DNA of 64,000 nucleotides from Archivesica marissinica (GCA_014843695.1 CM026397.1:43754780-43818779), one strand, 5' to 3'. Counted from the stretch's first letter, positions 41,445-50,960 are shown. The notes: a model not told the origin generated them from the letters alone. Program-made: numbers and translations.

Positions 41445-41958
41445 CTGAAAATTAAACACAAGTATATACATAACAGTGCTCGAGCTAAACCCAAATGTTT
41501 GGGAGAAGTGAGAGAGCGTGTGATTGCATCATCTGATGGTATTATTTAACCAATGGGGATAAAATACACAATATCACCATTAAATACAATATTTGAATAG
41601 AAGCAGTGCTTTACAGTGGCCAGTGTATCTTACTGGACAATATTTTGTCTGAAAACTGGAGAAAAAAATATTCAGGGGGCGAAGTGAGGGTCCCTAGTTA
41701 GGGTCCCTAGGGCGACTACTTCGCCCATGTTGCCTTTAAGAATGAGCCCACTAGCCCATGTCGCCTTCAAGGATGAGCCCTGACAAAACCTACACACATA
41801 CCGACAATGATGGAATAAATTTGACGATATTTGCATGTACGGACATTGTTCAGGAATTCAAGGGCAGTAACTCTGTAGCTACCGAGATAGGGCAATATTC
41901 TGTTGAATGCAAGTCAGGATACAGTTTAAACCGCATAAAGTCTTGTTCTTTTACATAC
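41445..41958 (-). other. SMC6 intron, nothing recognised
   Basis: About 510 bp of single-copy intron. It includes a short duplication AGGGTCCCTAG near 41690-41712 and no recognised element. Confidence 0.6.
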
Positions 41959-42228
41959 CATAGAGACTTTTCGTTTGGCCTCTCTAAGTTTCATCAACTG
42001 AGTCTCCGATCTCCTCTCCTCCTGTGTATTCCTCTGTATCTCCGAGTCCATCTGCACTTTCTGCTGTATAAGCTGACCCAGTGCCTGCTGAAGGGCGTCC
42101 AGCTGCGACATCAATGTAGCCATATCCTGTTCCACATTGGCTGTGAGAAACTTAGCTTTGTCTTGGTTACTAGAGTAATATCGGAATGTTGGGAAGCTAA
42201 ACACCTGATCGCCTTGTGCAGTAAATGC
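41959..42228 (-). CDS. SMC6: SMC6 exon, end of hinge and start of C-terminal coiled coil
   Basis: The largest exon: 270 nt, 90 codons, phase 0 at both ends, acceptor TTAATTTCAG, donor GTATGT. It starts AFTAQGDQVF and continues with RYYSSNQDKAKFL, the diagnostic SMC6 sequence at the hinge exit. A glutamine- and charge-rich coiled coil follows (QLDALQQALGQLIQQKV). SMC6 is the ATPase subunit that pairs with SMC5 through the hinge in the SMC5/6 complex, acting in the nucleus in recombinational repair and chromosome maintenance. A minisatellite of the acceptor of this exon lies about 400 bp upstream in the gene (42636-42862). All nine exons seen join in phase. Confidence 0.95.
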
Positions 42229-42285
42229 CTGAAATTAATTAGATTTTTGTTTGTTCATCTTTGCGATTTATAGTCGCACTTAGCA

Positions 42286-42400
42286 CTCGCAGCTTATGCC
42301 ATATGGCAACTCTTCAGCTCAGACCTATTTCAGGCACAGACAGGCACCCAGGAAGAACCACTGGCCTCCCATATGCCAACTGGATAGCTTACTCTCATTA
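42286..42400 (-). mobile_element. SINE 3' body fragment
   Basis: On the - strand it reads CCAGTGGTTCTTCCTGGGTG, TGCCTGAAATAGGTC and GTTGCCATATGGC. This is related to the SINE body at 15562-15679. It lies between SMC6 exon 41959-42228 and its displaced acceptor array. Confidence 0.6.
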
Positions 42401-42518
42401 AAGAATTCAACTCAAGGAGAGAAGCTCTGCTTCCGTTTTAATCCTTTCATATATACGTACTTCTTTGATTGTGTGTACATGTATTGTTTTATGAATGTAT
42501 ATAGTGGAATAAATATGC

Positions 42519-42612
42519 GTAAACCACGAATTCAACTCCCCCAGCGTGATTCGAACCTACAGTGGTGAGGGACAATTGATTTGAATTCAACGTCCGTAAC
42601 CACTCTGCAAGG
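42519..42612 (-). mobile_element. tRNA-like SINE head
   Basis: On the - strand a GAGTGGTTACGGACGTTGAA region is followed by GTAGGTTCGAATCACG, a canonical B-box-like GGTTCGAATC. The cloverleaf is imperfect and the insert between the boxes is long, so it is a SINE head and not a functional tRNA gene. Confidence 0.6.
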
Positions 42613-42635
42613 ACAAATAATTGATCACGAGTTTC

Positions 42636-42862
42636 AGTAAATGCCTGAAATATAGATAAAAAAAATTTATTATCATGTAGTAAATGCCTGAAATATAGAT
42701 AACAATTTTTATTATCATGTAGTAAATGCCTGAAATATAGATAACAATTTTTATTATCATGTAGTAAATGCCTGAAATATAGATAACAATTTTTATTATC
42801 ATGTAGTAAATGCCTGAAATATAGATAAAAAAAATTATTATCATGTAGTAAATACCTGAAGC
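42636..42862 (-). repeat. 42 bp minisatellite copying an SMC6 splice acceptor, 5.3 copies
   Basis: On the - strand each unit is about 32 bp of intron ending TCTATATTTCAG plus GCATTTACTA, nearly the first ten bases of the SMC6 exon at 42228 (GCATTTACTG). Copies start at 42636, 42679, 42721, 42763, 42805 and 42847. Each carries an intact pyrimidine tract and AG. SINE-related sequence separates the array from the real acceptor. Confidence 0.88.
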
Positions 42863-42889
42863 AAACGCAAACACTTGATAATGTTATTT

Positions 42890-43467
42890 CAAGTGGATGC
42901 TTAGCACAGGTGGCTGCTCAATAGAGGTGAACTGTATAATAAAACAACACATTGGGAATTGGCTGCTTAATACAGGTTAGCTGCTCAATAGAGGTGAACT
43001 GTATAATAAAACAACACATTGGGAATCTGGGAATTGGCTGCTTAATACAGGTTGGCTGCTCAATAGAGGTGAACTGTATAATAAAACAACATATTGGGAA
43101 TCTGGGAAATGGCTGCTTAATACAGGTTGGCTGCTCAATAGAGGTGAACTGTATAATAAAACAACATATTGGGAATCTGGGAATTGGCTGCTTAATACAG
43201 GTTGGCTGCTCAATAGAGGTGAACTGTATAATAAAACAACACATTGGGAATCTGGGAATTGGCTGCTTAACACAGGTGGCTGCTCAATAGAGGTGAACTG
43301 TATAATAAAACAACACATTGGGAATCTGGGAATTGGCTGCTTAATACAGGTTAGCTGCTCAATAGAGGTGAACTGTATAATAAAACAACATATTGGGAAT
43401 CAGGAAGCTGGCTGCTTAATACAGGTTGGCTGCTTAATAGAGGTGACCGCTAACACAGGTTTAACTG
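42890..43467 (-). mobile_element. Tc1/mariner-type MITE with internal 75 bp tandem expansion
   Basis: The right end (ACACAGGTTTAACTG followed by TA) is the terminal repeat of the CAGTCAAACCTG element found intact at 45107-45284 and 59186-59356. Inside, a 75 bp piece (GGCTGCTCAATAGAGGTGAA ... GGGAATTGGCTGCTTAATAC) is repeated about 7 times at 74-75 bp steps. The left terminus is missing or eroded. Confidence 0.75.
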
Positions 43468-43519
43468 TATATTTCAATTGTAGATGGTAAACCTTATTGT
43501 AGACATGGAGCAACTGGTA

Positions 43520-43750
43520 GTCGTGATAGCGCAGTGGATGCACGTTCGCTTCAGGTGCGAAAGGTCCGGAGTTCGAGTCCCGCTGGAGTCGTTACGATTA
43601 TGCCCTTAGGCAAGGCATTTAAATTCCACATTGCCTCTTCTCTCTCCCTCGTGGCGATGGATTCCATCAGGAGTGAGGTCTCGAGTGACTAATATAAGTT
43701 ATAATAACTTGTTTCGCAATCGAGCTAAAATAAATTTATATAAAAAAATA
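43520..43750 (+). mobile_element. tRNA-derived SINE, family A, full length
   Basis: The head TCGTGATAGCGCAGTGGATG, with B box GAGTTCGAGTCCC, is the best preserved of the three family A copies. The body has CCCTTAGGCAAGGCATTTAA, and the tail is A-rich (AAATAAATTTATATAAAAAA). Confidence 0.85.
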
Positions 43751-43839
43751 GAAAGTTCTTCTCTCAACACAACACAACATATAGGGCACACAATACAAGG
43801 TTGTACAAACACTTCTCACCAATTGAACAAGCGTCAACT

Positions 43840-44763
43840 AGAGGGTAAGTGGTCCAATGGTTATCACTCTGGACTAGCATCTACAGGTTCAATCCTCCGC
43901 TATACCATACTAAATTGACTTGTATCGTCTTTCGGATGAGACTTTAAACCGAGGTATTGTGTGTGTGCCCTACACCGTGCACATAAGGCCTAATAAAAAA
44001 GACCCGTGTTTCTGGCTTCATGCCACAAAAAATTAGGTGGGGTAGGTAGGGATTTTTTTTTTAAATTTATTTTTAATGCATACTAAATGCGTTTCTGGGT
44101 TTACTCAGTTCCATACAACTATCAGGTTCCCGTGATGATGTAGAACAACTACCAGTATCATCTTCGGGGTCTGGGATGCATGATATCTTAATAAACTTGC
44201 ACCCAAACGATGTTGGTACTGTGGCAACCGATGACCGATACATCGAATCCGAGTTCATCAAACTCGTCCAGGGCCCTGTTTCACTGGCAGACGAGATTTC
44301 GCATTCGGATGTTAACGTGCATGCATGATCATCTTCCAAGTTTTCGAACGTTTCATTTTGTAATACCATAAATGCTCTGGCTGCTGGTGTTTTGGGCAGT
44401 TCTGTTTGATCAAGCAAATGACCAAACTCGTGTCCGCGACGGAAGCCATCTTGCTTCTGAAGGACGAAGATCGCTCATTGACTGAAATGTTCGCGGGTTC
44501 ATCCAATCACACGTTGCAACACATGACAGCTTCTGGCCGGGGATTTTAAGATGCAGATTTATTTCGACTATTTCTGTACAGACTTTTTTAAACATATTTA
44601 TTTCTTCTCTTTTTCAGAAAAAACATTAGGGTCGGGGGAAACATAGGTGGGGTCGGGAAGCCCGAAACACAGGTCTTTTTTATTAGGCCTAAAGGAACCA
44701 CAAGACTCTGAAATGGGTCTGTATCAGGCGGCATCGCGCATATGGGCAATAAAAACACACACC
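43840..44763 (+). mobile_element. tRNA-derived SINE, family C, interrupted by a MITE
   Basis: The head is GTGGTCCAATGGTTATCACT with B box CAGGTTCAATCCTCC. The body is TTTCGGATGAGACTTTAAAC, then TACACCGTGCACATAA. After the 703 bp insertion it resumes with AGGAACCACAAGACTCTGAA and ends GGCAATAAAAACACAC. The intact relative at 45412-45650 confirms that both halves belong together. Confidence 0.8.
43987..44689. mobile_element. 703 bp inverted-repeat element with TAA target duplication, Harbinger-like
   Basis: The inverted ends are GGCCTAATAAAAAAGACC on the left and GGTCTTTTTTATTAGGCC on the right; similarity continues inward for about ten more bases. TAA flanks both sides (43984-43986 and 44690-44692). 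A TWA duplication with GG-starting ends suggests PIF/Harbinger, but no transposase is present. On the - strand 44073-44417 is open for 114 codons with ordinary amino-acid composition, and AAGATGGCTTCC nearby resembles a start context. This could be captured host sequence, but I recognise no domain. Confidence 0.8.
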
Positions 44764-44787
44764 ATGTTTGATCATCAGCTTTGATAG

Positions 44788-44958
44788 TATGTGAGATGGT
44801 ACGGTGGTCGCTAGATTGAACATGTAGGTTTTCCCAGAGTACTCCGGTTTCCTCCAACTCAAAGAACCACATTAACGCACCCGTCCGTCCGTGCCATCTT
44901 GAGTGATTAATATCAGTTGTAAGAACTTGTTTTGCAAGCTTAGTAAAAGAAATAGCTT
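44788..44958 (+). mobile_element. SINE family B, 5' truncated
   Basis: It starts at TATGTGAGATGGTACGGTGG inside the body, lacks the tRNA-like head, and keeps the tail TGATTAATATCAGTTGTAAG. It ends 12 bases before SMC6 exon 44971-45069. Confidence 0.75.
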
Positions 44959-44970
44959 AAAAAGACTTAC

Positions 44971-45069
44971 CTCCCTTGAATTCCTAGGAGGGCCTGGTCT
45001 TTTGTCAGGGTCCATCACCTGTCTCGCTAGTCTGCCATCCTCTATCAGCAATACACACTCGATTGTCCT
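44971..45069 (-). CDS. SMC6: SMC6 exon, hinge
   Basis: A 99 nt exon (33 codons, phase 0), acceptor TATTTTGTGTAG, donor GTAAGT. It encodes RTIECVLLIEDGRLARQVM and a proline/basic stretch ending NSRE. It aligns with the SMC6 hinge strand ETVLLI followed by the loop before REAFTADGDQVF. The acceptor is TAG and not CAG. A TAGAG alternative two bases on would break the frame. Confidence 0.93.
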
Positions 45070-45106
45070 CTACACAAAATAAAAGAAAAACTATGATATG
45101 TAATTA

Positions 45107-45284
45107 CAGTCAAACCTGTGTTAGTGGTCACCTCCATTAAGCAGCCAACCTGTATTAAGCAGCAAGCTTCCAGATTCCCAATCGGTTGTTGTATTATATA
45201 GTTGACCTCTATTAAGCAGCCACCTGTGATAAGCAGCCACTTTCTCTGATTCACTTGGCTGGCTGCTTAAGACAGGTTTGACGG
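45107..45284. mobile_element. Tc1/mariner-type MITE, intact, 178 bp
   Basis: The ends are CAGTCAAACCTGTG ... GACAGGTTTGACGG, bordered by TA on both sides. The interior repeats GGCTGCTTAA/TTAAGCAGCC in both orientations. It is non-coding. The CAGT start with TA duplication supports Tc1/mariner mobilisation. Confidence 0.8.
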
Positions 45285-45411
45285 TATTTAATAAGTAAAA
45301 CACTGCATGTGTGACTGCAGTCCATACTCACCTATAAGACAAGTTTTTACCACCAGATTATGGCTTCAAAGTGGATTCCCGTCTAAAAAAATAGTTTTTA
45401 ATTTAAATAAA

Positions 45412-45650
45412 GACGGATCTGTATTCCAGTGGTTAACACGGACTGGTAATCCAGGGATCGCAGGTTCGATCCCCCCATTAAAATTAACAGTCTTTCATCT
45501 GGGACTTTAAACCAAGGTCTCGTGGCGTTACTTTACACCGTGCACATAAGAGAATCAGAGCAGACTCTGGAATCTAAAATGACTAATATCTCCAGGAGGC
45601 GTCGCTCATATGGGCAACCAGTAGCGATGATAAATAAACGCAAAACACAC
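45412..45650 (+). mobile_element. tRNA-derived SINE, family C, full length
   Basis: The head is CCAGTGGTTAACACGGACTG with B box CAGGTTCGATCCCCC. The body has GGGACTTTAAACCAAGG, CACCGTGCACATAAG and GGCGTCGCTCATATGGGCAA, and the end is A-rich. Confidence 0.8.
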
Positions 45651-45795
45651 AAAATTGTTTCAATGTGTTAAAATATGGTATACCATAATTATTTTTTTAG
45701 AAAGGAAAGCACTGAAAATTTCTTCAACTTGCACTGGTCAAACATGCAATTTATACTTGTGTCTGGTGTCCATGCAAGCGTATGCCAAAACACAC

Positions 45796-48071
45796 TGAGG
45801 GTGTTATACACCATTCAGGAAGTAAATATAAGATACCTGATCAATGAGGGTGTTATACACCATTCAGGAAGTAAATGTAAGGTACCTGATCAATGAGGGT
45901 GTTATACACCATTCAGGAAGTAAATGTAAGATACCTGATCAATGGGGGTGTTATACACCATTCAGGAAGTAAATGTAAGATACCTGATCAATGGGGGTGT
46001 TGTACACCATTCAGGAAGTAAATGTAAGATACCTGATCAATGGGGGTGTTATACACCATTCAGGAAGTAAATGTAAGATACCTGATCAATGGGGGTGTTA
46101 TACACCATTCAGGAAGTAAATGTAAGATACCTGATCAATGAGGGTGTTATACACCATTCAGGAAGTAAATGTAAGGTACCTGATCAATGAGGGTGTTATA
46201 CACCATTCAGGAAGTAAATGTAAGATACCTGATCAATGGGGGTGTTATACACCATTCAGGAAGTAAATGTAAGATACCTGATCAATGGGGGTGTTGTACA
46301 CCATTCAGGAAGTAAATGTAAGATACCTGATCAATGGGGGTGTTATACACCATTCAGGAAGTAAATGTAAGATACCTGATCAATGGGGGTGTTATACACC
46401 ATTCAGGAAGTAAATGTAAGATACCTGATCAATGAGGGTGTTATACACCATTCAGGAAGTAAATGTAAGATACCTGATCAATGAGGGTGTTATACACCAT
46501 TCAGGAAGTAAATGTAAGATACCTGATCAATGGGGGTGTTGTACACCATTCAGGAAGGAAATGTAAGATACCTGATCAATGGGGGTGTTGTACACCATTC
46601 AGGAAGTAAATGTAAGATACCTGATCAATGGGGGTGTTATATACCATTCAGGAAGTAAATGTAAGATACCTGATCAATGAGGGTGTTATACACCATTCAG
46701 GAAGTAAATGTAAGATACCTGATCAATGGGGGTGTTGTACACCATTCAGGAAGTAAATGTAAGATAACTGATCAATGGGGATGTTATACACCATTCAGGA
46801 AGTAAATGTAAGATACCTGATCAATGAGGATGTTATACACCATTCAGGAAGTAAATGTAAGATACCTGATCAATGAGGGTGTTATACAACATTCAGGAAG
46901 TAAATGTAAGATACCTGATCAATGAGGGTGTTATACAACATTCAGGAAGTAAATGTAAGATACCTGATCAATGGGGGTGTTATACACCATTCAGGAAGTA
47001 AATGTAAGATACCTGATCAATGGGGGTGTTATACACCATTCAGGAAGTAAATGTAAGGTACCTGATCAATGAGGGTGTTATACACCATTCAGGAAGTAAA
47101 TGTAAGATACCTGATCAATGGGGGTGTTGTACACCATTCAGGAAGTAAATGTAAGGTACCTGATCAATGAGGGTGTTATACACCATTCAGGAAGTAAATG
47201 TAAGATACCTGATCAATGGGGGTGTTGTACACCATTCAGGAAGTAAATGTAAGATACCTGATCAATGGGGGTGTTGTACACCATTCAGGAAGTAAATGTA
47301 AGATACCTGATCAATGGGGGTGTTGTACACCATTCAGGAAGTAAATGTAAGATACTTGATCAATGGGGGTGTTATACACCATTCAGGAAGTAAATGTAAG
47401 ATACCTGATCAATGAGGGTGTTATACACCATTCAGGAAGTAAATGTAAGATACCTGATCAATGGGGGTGTTGTACACCATTCAGGAAGTAAATGTAAGAT
47501 ACCTGATCAATGGGGGTGTTGTACACCATTCAGGAAGTAAATGTAAGATACCTGATCAATGAGGATGTTATACACCATTCAGGAAGTAAATGTAAGATAC
47601 CTGATCAATGAGGGTGTTATACAACATTCAGGAAGTAAATGTAAGATACCTGATCAATGAGGGTGTTATACAACATTCAGGAAGTAAATGTAAGATACCT
47701 GATCAATGAGGGTGTCATACACCATTCAGGAAGTAAATGTAAGATACCTGATCAATGGGGGTGTTGTACACCATTCAGGAAGTAAATGTAAGGTACCTGA
47801 TCAATGGGGGGGTGTTGTACACCATTCAGGAAGTAAATGTAAGATACCTGATCAATGGGGGTGTTGTACACCATTCAGGAAGTAAATGTAAGATACCTGA
47901 TCAATGAGGGTGTTATACACCATTCAGGAAGTAAATGTAAGATACCTGATCAATGAGGGTGTTATACACCATTCAGGAAGTAAATGTAAGATACCTGATC
48001 AATGAGGGTGTCATACACCATTCAGGAAGTAAATGTAAGGTACCTGATCAATGAGGGTGTTGTACACCATT
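45796..48071 (-). repeat. 49 bp minisatellite copying an SMC6 exon end and splice donor, about 46 copies
   Basis: Read on the - strand, each unit joins 28 bases equal or nearly equal to the last 28 bases of SMC6 exon 48044-48127 (AATGGTGTA.AACACCCTCA ... TTGATCAG) to the first 21 bases of its intron (GTACCTTACATTTACTTCCT plus G). Almost every copy keeps the exact donor junction TGATCAG|GTATCT or GTACCT. Variants recur about every 294 bp (six units), so blocks were duplicated too. The first unit is the real exon end. Confidence 0.95.
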
Positions 48072-48127
48072 GGTGAGTCACACTTGACCATGTCGAACAC
48101 GGTCGGGAACCGGTCATTATCTGCACA
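48044..48127 (-). CDS. SMC6: SMC6 exon, hinge, at the head of the 49 bp array
   Basis: An 84 nt exon (28 codons, phase 0), acceptor TATTATTTCAG, donor CAG|GTACCT. It encodes CADNDRFPTVFDMVKCDSP and MVYNTLIDQ, matching the SMC6 hinge (DFPTV ... NTLID). The last 28 bases and the donor are the founding unit of the array at 45796-48071. Reading through the first donor adds ten residues and meets a TGA stop inside the first repeat copy, so only exact use of the first donor, or skipping, gives a normal product. Confidence 0.94.
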
Positions 48128-48500
48128 CTGAAATAATATAAACAATTTGGAATCGTCTAGATGTAAAACACGGTTGCAAGAAATATCGCTGGACAACACG
48201 TCCAGTTTTAATACCCAGTTTCTTACAGCTTCCGTTCTTCTCCATCAAACAACTGTGAACACGATGACTACAGGCACATGGCTCAACCTTTGTCGAAAAT
48301 TGTCGACTATGATATATATAGGTGTATATCAATATATGTATGTGTGTATATGTATGTTTATGTGTGTGTATGTGGCATATATGTATGTTTTTGTGAATGC
48401 ATTTACATGCATGTATGGGCATCTTGTGTATGCATTGATATACATGTATAGTTGTATATCAATATATATATATGTGTGTAAATGTATATGTATGTATATA
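48128..48500. repeat. SMC6 intron with TATG/TGTA-rich simple sequence
   Basis: The first 170 bases are single-copy intron. From about 48307 the sequence is TATG/TGTA-rich, low complexity. It contains the left copy (48368-48450) of an 83 bp direct repeat whose right copy is 48771-48853. Confidence 0.7.
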
Positions 48501-48768
48501 AAAGTAAAAGTAAAGTGTTTGTTTATTATAGTGTCACCCCTATTTAAAGGGCCAGCCATTTCTGACTTATGAGACACCTCTTTTTACGAACATCAGTACT
48601 TCCCGAATCCTATGCTTGTATGCCAGACGCCAGGCTGGTAGGCAATCAGTAACCATTATTTAACTAGCTGGCGGCTCACCAACCAGCCATATCAGAACGA
48701 ACCCCTGACGAGATTCGAACCTTCGACCTCACGCTCCGTAGGCGGACGCCTTAACCACTGGGCCACGG
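48500..48768 (-). mobile_element. tRNA-derived SINE, family D
   Basis: On the - strand the head is CCGTGGCCCAGTGGTTAAGG with B box AAGGTTCGAATCTCG. The body has GCCAGCTAGTTAAATAATGG and CTGGCCCTTTAAATAGGGG, and the tail is AAACACTTTACTTTTAC. It lies between the two copies of an 83 bp repeat. Confidence 0.85.
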
Positions 48769-48770
48769 AT

Positions 48771-48853
48771 GTATGTGGCACATATGTATGTTTTTGTGAA
48801 TGCATTTACATGCATGTATGGGCATCTTGTGTATGCATTGATATACATGTATG
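48771..48853. repeat. right copy of an 83 bp direct repeat
   Basis: Nearly identical to 48368-48450 (GTATGTGGCA.ATATGTATG ... GGGCATCTTGTGTATGCATT). The pair brackets SINE family D at an offset of 403 bp. Confidence 0.85.
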
Positions 48854-48876
48854 GGTGTATATACGCATGTTTGTAT

Positions 48877-49000
48877 ATATACCATAATCGTCTATGTATA
48901 AGACGCACTTTTTTGCCTCCAAAATAGTATCCAAAAGTCTGCTGCGTCTTATACTCCAGTTTAGAACTAAATTCCATTATTTCAAAGACTCAAAAACGAC
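48877..49000. repeat. truncated copy of the TACCGTA-ended element
   Basis: TATAAGACGCACTTTT and CCAAAAGTCTGCTGCGTCTT repeat the left part of 40941-41256 almost exactly. The right end is missing. Confidence 0.7.
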
Positions 49001-49080
49001 AAATGGCGTATTACAACATACGTTAAACTTGCAACAACTTACATTTGCAAATGTCAATTGCAATATGTGAAAGAAACACC

Positions 49081-49397
49081 ATCGTTAGACGTAGATGCTA
49101 AACACCATCGTTAGACATAGATGCTAAACACCATGGTTAGACGTAGATGCTAAACACCATCTTTAGACATAGATGCTAAACACCATCGTTAGACGTAGAT
49201 GCTAAACACCATGGTTAGATGTAGATGCTAAACACCATCGTTAGATGTAGATGCTAAACACCATGGTTAGATGTAGATGCTAAACACCATCGTTAGACGT
49301 AGATGCTAAACACCATGGTTAGATGTAGATGCTAAACACCATCGTTAGATGTAGATGCTAAACACCATCGTTAGACGTAGATGCTAAACACCATCGT
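49081..49397. repeat. 26 bp minisatellite, about 12 copies
   Basis: The unit is GTTAGACGTAGATGCTAAAC plus ACCATC (26 bp), with GACG/GATG/GACA and ATCG/ATGG variants. It lies in the SMC6 intron after the 27 nt microexon. Confidence 0.92.
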
Positions 49398-49650
49398 TGA
49401 AGATTATTGAAATATCATTGAAGCACTATTGTGGTCTCCTATTATGTCCGGCAGTGATGGTATAGATGCTGGACTAGTTAACATTGAAGATTATTGAAAC
49501 ATCGTTGAAGCACTATTGCGACCAGTCTCCTATTATGTCCGGCAGTGAAGGTATAGATGCTGGACTAGTTAACATTGAAGATTATTGAAACATCGTTGAA
49601 GCACTAGTGTGACCAGCCTCCTATTATGTCCTGCAGTGACGGTATAGATG
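49395..49650. repeat. about 90 bp direct repeat, 2.8 copies
   Basis: GAAGATTATTGAAA ... TATTATGTCCGGCAGTGA ... GGTATAGATGCT recurs at about 49399, 49485 and 49577. It follows the 26 bp array directly. Confidence 0.85.
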
Positions 49651-49743
49651 CTTCTTTAGAAATGTCTCTCACCACCAACGTCCGAGTGTTTCATACAAAC
49701 ACACAGACACCGCTATTTTTCTAGGACACAGTTTTAGACTTAC

Positions 49744-49770
49744 CTTTATGGAGACATCATAAACTCTATC
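49744..49770 (-). CDS. SMC6: SMC6 27-nt microexon, hinge
   Basis: Nine codons, DRVYDVSIK, flanked by acceptor TTTTTCATTTCAG and donor GTAAGTC, phase 0 at both ends. It joins SRFK of exon 52184-52356 to CADND of exon 48044-48127 and matches the EVYDVRH position of the SMC6 hinge. Without it the hinge would lack a conserved strand, so I regard it as real despite its size. Confidence 0.88.
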
Positions 49771-50057
49771 CTGAAATGAAAAACGACATAAATATTGCGA
49801 GTCAAATAAAATGGGCTTCGTAATATGTCAGTACAGCCATGGCTATATAACACTGTACATTTATATATGAAAGCAAATTATGAATAAGCGTATGATATCA
49901 ACTATGAGAATGTCTTGAACATTTTACTGGACAGTCGGACCAGTCAACTATAAATTTTTACTGGACCGAACCAATTTTTACTAGACCGAAAATAAATTGG
50001 TCTTTTAATGGCAAATCATAATATCATTTAACAATTTAATATCCTGTGTGTATGTGT
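49771..50057. other. SMC6 intron, nothing recognised
   Basis: AT-rich intronic sequence with a small local duplication of GGACCGAA/ACTGGAC near 49925-49995. No element is recognised. Confidence 0.55.
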
Positions 50058-50232
50058 GGCACCCGTGGTCCAGTGGTAGAGCGTCGGATTTGGAATCGAA
50101 TGGTCCCCGGGGTCGATACTCGGTCAGGCCACGTATGTAGTGTCTTAACACACACTGCTTAGTACTGGTAAACCCCATAGGAAAACGCTTTTAGGTACCC
50201 GCAAGGGGTTTGACATTAATGGAACATACATA
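50058..50232 (+). mobile_element. tRNA-derived SINE, family E
   Basis: The head is CCGTGGTCCAGTGGTAGAGC, with a B-box-like GGGGTCGATACTCGG. The body has CCCGCAAGGGGTTTGACATT and the tail is ATACATATATATATA. Only one copy is present in the window. Confidence 0.75.
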
Positions 50233-50709
50233 TATATATATACACTGTATAACACAAAAACATCATCATCAAACACAATCCATTATTTAGCCTTAGTTTA
50301 GGTGGTATTTTAATTTTTTTTTGCAAACAACATATATCCAGATCAGCCGGCACAAAACATGCTGTCTGAACAAGCTCTGTGTTGTTTGCCATTCAGTCTA
50401 GTGTTTTAGCTTACTTCACTATCTGAATAGCAAACATCATAAGACCTGACCATACAGCATGTTCTGTCTGGCTCTCAGCCTTTGTTGTTTGAAAAAACAA
50501 TGCCAGCGATGATGTCAAGCCACTTATCATTCTCAATACGACAATAGACGTATCCGACTACGAGTAGATAAACAGTATTAATTCTATAGTCAATAAATTC
50601 ATTATGAAATCAAAATCACCTTTCAATTGACAATTCTACAAGTTATTGTAAGCCTACTTCTGTGCTTGCCGAATAAAAATACAATGATGGAGTCTGTACT
50701 AAAACCAAT
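50233..50709. other. SMC6 intron, nothing firm
   Basis: No exon or named element. Loose inverted similarity between GCACAAAACATGCTGTCTGA and CAGCATGTTCTGTCTG (50350-50475) may be the remains of an old inverted-repeat element. Confidence 0.5.
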
Positions 50710-50960
50710 GGCTGTCTGATTAGCACAGTGGTTAGCACGCTCGCTTCTAACCAATGCAACCCGGGTTCGATCCTCGGACCGGGATGTGAGATGGTACGAT
50801 GGTCGCCAGATCGGACAAATTGGTTTTCTTTGGGTACTCCGGTTTCCTCCCACACGAATGACCACATATACGCTTTCATCTGCGCCAATGAGAGTGAGTA
50901 ATATAAGTTGTTAAAACGTGTTTCTCAATCGGTGTAAAATAAATAAAGTTCAAAATAAAA
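50710..50960 (+). mobile_element. tRNA-derived SINE, family B, full length
   Basis: The head is GGCTGTCTGATTAGCACAGT with B box CGGGTTCGATCCTCGG, better conserved than in the copy at 40588. The body has CGGTTTCCTCCCACACGAAT and the end is AAATAAATAAAGTTCAAAAT. Confidence 0.87.
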
